Made by a program: the position numbers and the translations under genes
The notes under the pieces: generated by a model
The model's input: the letters and a program-made list of their open reading frames with translations, nothing else
What the model was told of the DNA's origin: nothing
Database searches by the model: none
Assembly (NCBI GenBank): GCA_013152695.1
Contig: JAADFV010000416.1
Location: 1-21,478, forward strand
DNA: 21,478 bases
From: Chloroflexota bacterium
GTDB lineage: Bacteria > Chloroflexota > Anaerolineae > J102
Reading direction: 5' to 3'
Shown here: positions 8,882 through 16,900 of the stretch, one piece after another
Layout of the letters: the number at the start of each line of letters is the position of its first letter
Numbering within the stretch: position 1 is the stretch's first letter

Positions 8882-9748
8882 ATGACGACTCCAACTGGCG
8901 CCGCCCAACGCTCAATCTGGGAACATTATCTGCACGATTACAATGAAGGATTGGGATTGGTGTACGAGCGCTTCGTATTGAATGATTTCTTGCATGATTT
9001 GCAGAACCGCGGCTCGATCGAGACCTGCCTGGAAGCACCGATCTACGGCATGGCCGGTGTTAGCGGTCTCAATAGTGTGCCTTTGGCCCAGGCCGGCAGC
9101 GCCGTCACTCTGGTTGATGATATTCCCGACCGTGCCCAAGAAGTGAACCGGATTTGGGGAGAACTGGGTCTTTCCCCGCAAATGGTGGTCATTCCCCCCG
9201 AACTGTGGGGGCAGTTGCCCTTTCCTAACCGCAGTTTCGATCTGGTGTGGAACTGGGCCGCTTTGTGGTATTTACCCGATGCAGCCGCCTTATTACAGGA
9301 AATGGCTCGTGTAAGTCGCCGCTGGGTGTTTGTGGCCATGCCCAACCGCCTGCAAATTGGATACTGGATGCGCAAGTGGCTGCTGGACCGGCCCTTTTTC
9401 GATACTATCGATGAACGTTGGGTGAATATCGGCCTGATCCGGCAGCAATTGGAAGCGGCAGGGGTAAAAATCATAGCGACCGGTGTCATCGATGTTCCTC
9501 CCTGGCCCGATACCGTGATGCCGGCCAATGAAGTTCTGCAACGCTTGGGGATTCGCAGCAAAAAGCTGGAAGAGCAGTTTACGGGTGAAGGATGGTCGTG
9601 GAGTACCATGGCCTATTATTTGGGAGAACAACCTGATTTACGTGAGCGGGTATTGAAATATGCCTGGCTCGATCGTGCCCCCTTGCCCTGGCAGGTGAAA
9701 GCAATCTGGGCACATCACCGTTGGCTGCTGGGTGAAGTCCAAGCTTAA
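8882..9748 (+). CDS. Class I SAM-dependent methyltransferase-like protein with degenerate motif I
   Basis: 288 aa. The layout fits a Rossmann methyltransferase: a strand ending in an acidic residue (VTLVDD, about residue 80) and the LPFPNRSFDLVWNWAALWYLPD region, which matches motifs IV/post-I (FD-V---LHHL-D) of class I enzymes, then LLQEMARVSRRWVFVAMPN. The glycine-rich SAM loop (normally a DxGxGxG pattern) is replaced by CLEAPIYGMAGVSGL near residue 49. SAM binding is therefore uncertain. ATG 8882 is chosen because GAGG lies 8 nt upstream; an upstream in-frame start at 8747 would run into the divergent gene. The class V aminotransferase gene follows after 35 nt, probably in one operon. Substrate unknown. 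Confidence 0.7.
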   Translation: MTTPTGAAQRSIWEHYLHDYNEGLGLVYERFVLNDFLHDLQNRGSIETCLEAPIYGMAGVSGLNSVPLAQAGSAVTLVDDIPDRAQEVNRIWGELGLSPQMVVIPPELWGQLPFPNRSFDLVWNWAALWYLPDAAALLQEMARVSRRWVFVAMPNRLQIGYWMRKWLLDRPFFDTIDERWVNIGLIRQQLEAAGVKIIATGVIDVPPWPDTVMPANEVLQRLGIRSKKLEEQFTGEGWSWSTMAYYLGEQPDLRERVLKYAWLDRAPLPWQVKAIWAHHRWLLGEVQA

Positions 9749-9771
9749 AAAATGAACGCGTCCTTTATTCC

Positions 9772-9777
9772 AGGAGG
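9772..9777 (+). promoter_or_regulatory. Strong Shine-Dalgarno that fixes the class V aminotransferase start
   Basis: A full AGGAGG lies six bases before ATG 9784. It favours ATG over the TTG at 9781 immediately before it. Confidence 0.85.
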
Positions 9778-9783
9778 TTTTTG

Positions 9784-11226
9784 ATGTCTACTTTTTCGCC
9801 AGAGGTGCCGGACAACTCTTCCTCTGACTTCGAGGCTGTTTATGCCCGTACCAGTCGTTTGGATGAGCTACGTCGCCGCGAATATCAACGTTTGGACGAG
9901 CAAGGGCACATTTATTTGGACTACACGGGAGGGGGGCTCTATCCGGTTTCTTTAGTGAAAAACCACGCCGAATTTCTCTGCAGGTCGGTGCTGGGCAATC
10001 CTCATTCACAGAACCCGACCTCTCTCGCTTCTACCCGCCTTGTAAATCAGGCACGAGCAGATGTTCTCCGTTATTTTCGGGCTGATCCTGATGAATATCT
10101 CGTGATTTTTACAGCCAATGCCAGTGGTGCTTTGAAGCTGGTTGGGGAGAGCTATCCCTTCGAGGAAGGAGGGCATTTTGTGCTTGTGGCTGATAATCAC
10201 AACTCGGTGCATGGCATTCGCGAATTTGCCCGTCATCGCGGTGCCAAGATCACATACATTCCTCTGGACCCGGTCTCTTTACGTGCCCCAGGCATCGACT
10301 CGGCCCTGGAGGCAGGCATGGGCGCCGCTACCAGACTTTTTGCCTTTCCTGCTCAGTCCAATTTCTCGGGTGTGCAGCATCCTCTAACATGGATCGATCT
10401 GGCGAAGAGTTGTGGTTACGATGTACTCTTGGATGCAGCCGCCTTTGTGCCCACCAACCGCCTGGATCTCAGTGAGGTGCATCCTGACTTTGTGCCTATT
10501 TCTTTTTACAAGATGTTTGGCTATCCCACGGGGGTAGGGGCGTTGTTAGTGCGCCGCGAGGCTTTGCACAAGCTCCAGCCGCCCTGGTTTGCTGGCGGTA
10601 CTGTCAAACTCGTTTCGACCAAGGCCGATCTCTACATCCTTGCCGATGACCACGAGGCATTTGAGGAGGGTACTGTCAATTATCTCAATCTGCCTGCGAT
10701 CAGCCAGGGATTAGCTTTCCTGGATTCTCTGCCCGTAGAGACGGTGCATCAACGCGTGTCAGCCTTGGTGGGGTATCTGTTGGATGCAATGCTCCGGCTC
10801 CACCATGATTCTGGTAAGGCCCTGGTGGAAATTTATGGACCGGTCGACAACTTCCGACGAGGAGGCACGATTGCCTTCAATCTGATCGATGTCGATGGTG
10901 TCCATGTACCGTACCGGCAGGTGGAAGCGGAGGCAAATCAACAAAATATCTCTATCCGTGCCGGCTGTTTTTGTAATCCCGGGGCGGGGGAGTACAGTTT
11001 GACGCACACTGCCGAGGATGTACGGCGTTGTCTGGCGCAAGCAACGCGTGACGGCGTTTTGAATATGGACGCGTATCATGAATGTTTGGGTGGAAAGGCC
11101 AGTGGAGCAGTGCGCGTTAGTTTGGGCATCGTCAGCAATAAGGAAGATGTCGACCGCTTTCTCTCTTTTTTGGCCACTTTTTGCAACCGTAGCGGTGATA
11201 GTGGCTATGCTTTCGATGCTTGCTAG
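9784..11226 (+). CDS. Class V aminotransferase, molybdenum cofactor sulfurase-like (NifS-like domain)
   Basis: PLP-dependent fold-type I protein of 480 aa. It resembles the N-terminal NifS-like domain of Moco sulfurase (MOCOS/ABA3 family), which abstracts sulfur from L-cysteine. Features in order are YLDYTGGGLYP, LGNPHSQNPTS, NASGALKLVGE, DNHNSVHGIREFA, VLLDAAAFVPT, the PLP lysine at SFYKMFGYPTGVGALL (Lys243) and the signature RAGCFCNPGAGEY (Cys395 and Cys397). The last motif is typical of MOCOS, where it carries the sulfur-accepting cysteine. The C-terminal MOSC domain of eukaryotic enzymes is absent. It is probably co-transcribed with the upstream methyltransferase-like gene. It converges on the next gene, with only 10 nt between stop codons. 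No molybdoenzyme lies in the window, so the sulfur acceptor is unknown. Confidence 0.82.
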   Translation: MSTFSPEVPDNSSSDFEAVYARTSRLDELRRREYQRLDEQGHIYLDYTGGGLYPVSLVKNHAEFLCRSVLGNPHSQNPTSLASTRLVNQARADVLRYFRADPDEYLVIFTANASGALKLVGESYPFEEGGHFVLVADNHNSVHGIREFARHRGAKITYIPLDPVSLRAPGIDSALEAGMGAATRLFAFPAQSNFSGVQHPLTWIDLAKSCGYDVLLDAAAFVPTNRLDLSEVHPDFVPISFYKMFGYPTGVGALLVRREALHKLQPPWFAGGTVKLVSTKADLYILADDHEAFEEGTVNYLNLPAISQGLAFLDSLPVETVHQRVSALVGYLLDAMLRLHHDSGKALVEIYGPVDNFRRGGTIAFNLIDVDGVHVPYRQVEAEANQQNISIRAGCFCNPGAGEYSLTHTAEDVRRCLAQATRDGVLNMDAYHECLGGKASGAVRVSLGIVSNKEDVDRFLSFLATFCNRSGDSGYAFDAC

Positions 11227-11236
11227 TTGACCCCAG

Positions 11237-13267
11237 TCAGTTTGTTCCCCTTTTAATCTGACTCGTGGGCCGCCCCTGTCGCCGTTGTTGAAAGCGCCAC
11301 AGACTCCAGGTGCTGAGCACAAATACGCCATAAAGACCTAGAGCGGCATAAACAAAGGGCATGATGTCGTACTGTACAACTCTGCCTGTCATCTGCACTC
11401 GCTCACCCGGATCCAATGACCAGGTACGCTGTACGGGTGCACCGGGGCGGGGTTTCATGATGAGGGTAAAGCGCGCCCGGTTGTTTTCGGCTAACCTGCG
11501 CCATACCTCGGCCTCGGCACGCCAGATATCGGCGCGCAGGGCATCGAGGGGATCATCGGAGGCAAGGCTATCGGCGGCAGCACTGAGGACATCGGCTTCG
11601 GTGCTGAGCTGGGAGACGGCAGCTACGAGGTTGATATCTTCACGGTAGGTGTCGATGGTACGCCAGCCTTCGGGGGTTTTGTCCCAGCGCAGGGTCTGTG
11701 GTTGCAGAATGCTGGAAAGAAGAGACCATTCCGGTTCTGAAGGGATAGCGAGGGCAAGGGTCTGTTCTTTGATCTGAAGGTCACTGGCAGTTTCGAAGGG
11801 GATGTCAAGGCGAATGGCCGGTGGTTGTGTCTCTTCGATGACGACGTAAGCCACATTGGTGGCGAGCAAGGCCTCGTACAGTTGTTGGAGGATGGGCTCG
11901 CTGTTCTGGCGGGGCGCGGCAATGATGCGGATGGTGCGGTGTTCCGGTTCGGTGTTGACTTCGACGTAGAGGGAGTTGATTTGGGCGAAACGGGCAAAGG
12001 AGGGGAGGATACTGGTGTCGCCGAAGTTCTCGGTGAAGACTGCGCGTGCCGGCGCCGGACCTTCATTCTGTAAAATCGAGGTGATCCAATCGATGGCGAG
12101 TTGTTTGCGTTCTCGGGCGAGGGCCTCGCTTTCCAAGGATATCTGGCTATTGGCAGCGAGGTTTTCGAGACGCTGGAGATAGGTGTTGGCGGTATCGTAA
12201 TCTCCCTCCAAACGGGCACGGGCGATAAGGGTTGCGAAGTCCTGCGATACTGCCGTGGCAATAGCGGGATCGTTGGCGCCATGCTCCAGAGCACCTGCGA
12301 GCTGGTTTACGGCCAGGGAGATGTAGCTGGCGTCGGGGGGCTGGGTATGTTCTGCCTTGGTGCGGTATAGCCTGGCCAGGGCCAGGTAAGAGGTGGGAGA
12401 GTCGGGATCGGCACTTTGGGCCTGGCTGTAGGCAGCCACGGCCAAAGGGAAGTAGCGTTCAAAGATAGTGTTCGCGTCGAGATTGATCAAGTGGGTGTCG
12501 GCAGAATTGACGGCGAGATCGGTGTAGATATCGCCTAGAGCAATTTTAGCGCTGGCTGGGGCATTGGTTGCCACTGCAGCTTGTCGCGCTGCTCGCAGGC
12601 GTTGCCAAAAGGAGGGGCGCATGAAGATGTAGTCGATCGGCTCCTTCGGGTCTTCGCCGTCATACGACCAGGTGATGCTTTCGGCGGTAAGTTGGTAGGT
12701 TTCAGGCGTAAGCCGGAGCCACGATTGAGGGTTGGGAGGTTCGCTGAAAGCGAGGGTAAAGCGGCTACTGGCCAACACGCCAGGCCACAATTGCGCCGTA
12801 AGGTCGAGAGGATAACGGAATTGGACGAAGGGAGTGTCGCCCAGGGGCATGGTGTAGGTAAGAACGATATTGCGCCGTTGGTCCGGTTTCAGTTCGATTT
12901 CTGCCAACCACCACTGGGTGAAACCAGGCGTCATCGGCAGTTCTTTCCCCCCTACCGATAGGCTGATGGCATCGGGTGGGGGTTTGGGGACAGCATAGCC
13001 GGGGAGGGCTACTGTGAGCGTTTGCGGCTTGGCTTTATTGGTATTATGCACGCGAAAGACGGCCTGGACTTCGGCAATGGCCTGGTTTCCATCATCGCGC
13101 ACCGAGGCGTCGACGATTAAGGAGAGCAGGCGTACTGGGCCCGGCTCCAGCGGCATCAAGGTAAAGCCGCCGGGATAGTTTTGCTGGGCGTGCAAAGGGG
13201 ATGTAAGGTTCAGACCAATCAATCCTGCCAGGAGAATGCTAAACAAAAGGGGCAGACGTCTTTGCAT
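11237..13267 (-). CDS. Secreted, C-terminally anchored TPR-like protein of unknown function
   Basis: I do not recognise the family. The 676-aa product starts with a clear signal peptide (MQRRLPLLFSILLAGL, likely cut after LHA at 27/28). A beta-rich region follows to about residue 210 (AEVQAVFRVHNTNKAKPQTL), then an Ala-rich helical region with TPR character (SPTSYLALARLYR; GDYDTANTYLQRLENLA). Next is a mixed region repeating 'IRIIAAPRQ' and 'IRLDIPFE'-type strands, and near the end one hydrophobic helix (about 636-657, FVYAALGLYGVFVL) with a basic 19-residue tail. This predicts an extracellular protein held in the membrane by its C-terminal helix. In-frame starts at 13324 and 13423 add residues before the signal peptide; 13423 overlaps the divergent gene. 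None has a good Shine-Dalgarno. Confidence 0.75.
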   Translation of the reverse strand: MQRRLPLLFSILLAGLIGLNLTSPLHAQQNYPGGFTLMPLEPGPVRLLSLIVDASVRDDGNQAIAEVQAVFRVHNTNKAKPQTLTVALPGYAVPKPPPDAISLSVGGKELPMTPGFTQWWLAEIELKPDQRRNIVLTYTMPLGDTPFVQFRYPLDLTAQLWPGVLASSRFTLAFSEPPNPQSWLRLTPETYQLTAESITWSYDGEDPKEPIDYIFMRPSFWQRLRAARQAAVATNAPASAKIALGDIYTDLAVNSADTHLINLDANTIFERYFPLAVAAYSQAQSADPDSPTSYLALARLYRTKAEHTQPPDASYISLAVNQLAGALEHGANDPAIATAVSQDFATLIARARLEGDYDTANTYLQRLENLAANSQISLESEALARERKQLAIDWITSILQNEGPAPARAVFTENFGDTSILPSFARFAQINSLYVEVNTEPEHRTIRIIAAPRQNSEPILQQLYEALLATNVAYVVIEETQPPAIRLDIPFETASDLQIKEQTLALAIPSEPEWSLLSSILQPQTLRWDKTPEGWRTIDTYREDINLVAAVSQLSTEADVLSAAADSLASDDPLDALRADIWRAEAEVWRRLAENNRARFTLIMKPRPGAPVQRTWSLDPGERVQMTGRVVQYDIMPFVYAALGLYGVFVLSTWSLWRFQQRRQGRPTSQIKRGTN

Positions 13268-13299
13268 CTGTCCGCGGCTTTTGGTATGCTGATACAATC

Positions 13300-13316
13300 C
13301 TATCTTGCGAAGATAG
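13300..13316. promoter_or_regulatory. Perfect 7-3-7 inverted repeat between divergent genes (candidate operator)
   Basis: CTATCTT-GCG-AAGATAG is a perfect palindrome with a 3-base centre, 33 nt upstream of the secreted TPR-like gene and about 95 nt from the divergent small gene. No T-run follows on either strand, so a repressor or activator site fits better than a terminator. If the longer start at 13324 is used it would lie inside coding sequence. Confidence 0.4.
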
Positions 13317-13409
13317 ACGTTCATCGCAAAAAAGACCCTGGCAGCGGTTCCCACGGTAGGGCCGCTGTTCTTGGCATCTTTTTCATGGTCATAAGTAGTA
13401 ATGCATCTC

Positions 13410-13715
13410 ATGGCGCGTCTCAAAATGATTTTGACCTGGGATATTCGCCCGGGTCATGAGCAAGCTTATTCTGAATTTATCAACGAGCGCTTGGCGCCCG
13501 GGTTGATTGAGATCGGCCTGCCCCCAAGTGATGTTTTTTACACCGCATTTGGTCATGTGCCCCAGATTATGGCCGTGCTCGATGTTCCTGATGAGGAGAG
13601 CCTTGTGCGAGCTCTCCAGTCGCAACAATGGAAAGACTTGAAAAATGCACTTCTACAGTTGATCGAGAATTATCAGGAACGGGTCGTTCGAGCCGATAGA
13701 GGGGGCTTTTTCTAA
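13410..13715 (+). CDS. Small conserved protein, probable dimeric alpha-beta barrel (ABM-like)
   Basis: A 101-aa protein reading MARLKMILTWDIRPGHEQAY, then APGLIEIGL, VFYTAFGHVPQIMAVLDV, QSQQWKDLKNALLQLIENY and a final RGGFF. The strand-helix-strand-strand-helix pattern with WDIRPG and FGHVPQ fits ferredoxin-like ABM/dimeric alpha-beta barrel proteins. I recall similar proteins in Chloroflexi genomes, but no function is known to me. Starts at 13401, 13410 and 13425 are all in frame and all lack a Shine-Dalgarno. 13410 gives the N-terminus closest to the relatives I remember. It is divergent from the TPR-like gene and precedes the protease gene by about 210 nt. Confidence 0.72.
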   Translation: MARLKMILTWDIRPGHEQAYSEFINERLAPGLIEIGLPPSDVFYTAFGHVPQIMAVLDVPDEESLVRALQSQQWKDLKNALLQLIENYQERVVRADRGGFF

Positions 13716-13859
13716 GCGGGGGAAGGTTCGTTGAGGTGTCGAATACGAATTGGAAGCCGTTGGCAGTAACAAATGAGGGAGGGGATTCGTCTTTAAATGC
13801 GACGGGTGCTTTGCATCCAGACTTTGTTATGTTAAAGAAACGAAGTTGTCAACCAGCCT

Positions 13860-13889
13860 TTGCTTAAAATTAGCCAAAACTGGTATGAT
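13860..13889 (+). promoter_or_regulatory. Extended -10 promoter of the C25 protease gene
   Basis: TTGCTT (13860-13865), an 18-nt spacer and TATGAT (13884-13889) preceded by TGG, giving an extended -10. A start near 13896 leaves about 30 nt before ATG 13927. The promoter lies downstream of the alternative TTG start at 13846, which argues against that start. Nothing else is recognised in the gap 13716-13926. Confidence 0.55.
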
Positions 13890-13926
13890 GGACATTATAA
13901 GCGCCCTCGCGTTTTCAGCCAAACCT

Positions 13927-16900
13927 ATGTTTTATCTATTTGATATGTTAAGTTCCCCCTTGATTCGTGTGAGGCCTCTGATACATCGTTGGTTAGTCTT
14001 AATCATTGCTGTAGTGGCCGTGGGCATGGGGCTGTTGGGCGGGGCTGACGCGGCGATACGGCCGGGCGTATCGGTGAGTGAAACATGGGGCGAGGGCCTG
14101 GTTTTGGAGGTATATGTTCCTGATTATGCTTTGACACCCAGCTCACGGCAGCCCGGAACCATGCGGGTTGAAGCTCCATCCCTGGGAGAAGGGCGAACCG
14201 GAGCACCCGGGCAACCGTCTCTTCCCGCCATCGTTGCCATCCCTCCAGATGCCACCGTGCGTTTACAGATTCTCGATGATTGGCTGAGGGAGGGTGGGGG
14301 GCCACTATCTTGGGAAACGGTTCCTTTCGAGCAGCCCCGCTGGCAGGAAGCAGGTGATTCCGCTCGTCCGGTTGCTGTTGGGGCATCGCAAGACCTGCTC
14401 AAGGATGCCATTGGCACAGAACAGATTTATCGTGCCAGTAATTCTCAGGATCTGGTCTCGGCCGCGGCTACCTATGAGCCGGTAAGCTTAGGCGAAGTGG
14501 GCTATGTGCGCGATCAGCGCTATGTGCGTGTGTTGCTTCGTCCCTTCGAAGTGCAGGCAGACGGCAAACTGGTAGTACACGAGCGTATGCGCGTGGCTCT
14601 CCGGTTTGAAGGGGGTAAGGCGGCGTCATCTGCGACTGGGACAGACTCGGATCCCTATTTTGAATCTGTTCTTCAGGACTACTTCATCAACTATGAGCAG
14701 GGACGGCAATGGCGACAGACACCGGCCGATCCTAACCCCACGCCAGCGCCCGCCACCGTCCCACCCGAGCGCCTTCGGATTGTTACGGATGAGGATGGCA
14801 TCTACACTTTGACCTATGACGATCTCGTTGCGGCCGGGGTCAAGCTGCAAAAGATCGACGCACGCACCTTGAGCATGTTTAGTCGGGGTCAAGAGGTTGC
14901 TTTATGGGTGGTGGGGGAAGAGGATGGACGTTTCGATCCCGGTGACACCCTTAGTTTTTATGGGCAGCGTTCTGAGAGCCGCTATAGTGCAGAACGGGTT
15001 TATTGGCTGTCCTGGGGGCAAATTCAGGGCAAGCGCATGACGACAAGCGATGTCTCGCCGGCACAGGGAGGGACGCTTGTGACTGACTATCGTGCCACCC
15101 TCCATCGTGAAGAGAACAACGTCTATTTGAGCAATGATCCTCCCAACGGAGAGGCCGATCGCTGGTATTGGGACCGCTACTCGGTGGGAGGACGCTCTCC
15201 CATACCGACACTGTCCATGGCCGCTTCCATCTCCGAAGCTGTACCCGGTCGCACGGCCGAACTGGAAGTTGCAGTGCGAGGTTTTACCTCTTTTTATGAT
15301 GTCAACCCCGATCACCGCTTACAGTTTTTTGTCAATGACCAGTTCGTAGGCAGTGGCGAATGGGATGGGCAGGACCTTCTCAATCAATCTTACCCCTTTA
15401 GCAGTGACATCCTCACGCCTACAAGCACTTTTAGACTTACGGCCACCGATGATACTGGCGCCAGTTCTGATGTGGGCTATCTCGATTGGTTCGCTATTCA
15501 TTATGACCGTTTTTTGCGTGCTCAGAATGATCAGCTCTGGTTCCGTTATGATTTGAACGGACGGCTACGCTTTCGGCTAGATGGATTTAGTGCCAGCGGT
15601 CTGGAGCTGTTTGATGTGACGGACTCGGCCCAGCCCGTGCGCTTGTTGAATGCAGCAGAAACGTCTGGGAGCGGTATTCAGGTGGAATTCAGTGTCGAGG
15701 GCAGCGAAGAGCATGCCTTTTTGGTGCAGCATAGCTCTAAACACTTGCGGCCACTTCGTATCGAAGCTGATTTTGTGACGAATTATCGCACACCTTCCCA
15801 CCAGGCCGATTACATCATCATCTCTCATCCAGACTTCATCGATGCGATTACACCCCTGGCCCAGTATCGTTACAACCAGGGCTACAATGTCATGGTCGTC
15901 AATGTTCAGGATGTGTATGATGAGTTCAACGATGGCGAAATGGACCCTTATGCCATCCGTGATTTTCTCGCGTATGCTTATCTTCATTGGCAGACGCCAC
16001 ATCCGGCCTTTGTTTTGTTGGTCGGAGACGGTACCTACGATTTTCTTGATTACAATGGTACTGGCGAGATCAACTATATTCCACCCCTGTTGGCGATTGT
16101 AGATCCATTTTTGCGCGAAACCGCGACCGATAACCGCATGGTAACAGTTTCCGGTTCGGATAATTTGCCTGATATGTTCATCGGTCGTTTTCCTGCCAAA
16201 ACACCGGCACAAGTTTCGCTTATGGTCGATAAGACGATTCAATATGAGACATCGCCCTGGCCCGGTGACTGGCAGCTACGTAATCTCTTTGTGGCGGATA
16301 ACGCCGATACTGCCGGTAATTTCGCCGCTCTTTCCGACGAAGTAGCAGATCATCTTTTGGTGGGGGCCTACGATGATTACAAACAAAAAATCTATTTGGG
16401 AGTCAATTACAGCTCTTCGACGGCGGCACGGCAGAGTATCGTTCAGGCTTTCAATCAGGGTGCATTTCTCACCAGCTACGTTGGACACGGGCAGGTAACT
16501 TTTTGGGCTTCAGAGTTCATTTTCCGCATCGAAGATGCCGAGGGCCTTATCAATGGCGGTCGTCTGCCGGTACATCTTTCCATGACCTGTTTGGACGGAC
16601 GTTTTCAGGAAGTAGGTCGAGATTCTTTATCAGAAGCTTTGGTCATGAACACCTCAGGTGGTGCTGTGGCAACCTGGTCGGCTACGGGTTTGGGTGTTGC
16701 CCATGGTCACGACTATCTGCAACGAGGTTTCTATCAAGCTCTGTATCAAGAGGGAAACACCATTCTCGGAGCGCTCATTGTCAGCGGCAAACTCACCCTG
16801 TACACCGGTGACACCCTCGGTGTTTACCATGATCTGATCGATACTTACAATCTGTTGGGGGACCCTGCTTTGCGTCTTGGTCTCGCTCCAACCGATCTAT

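Noticed and set aside
13846..13926. TTG start giving a longer C25 protein
   Set aside because: A good extended -10 promoter lies inside this stretch, and the signal peptide needs only the later ATG.
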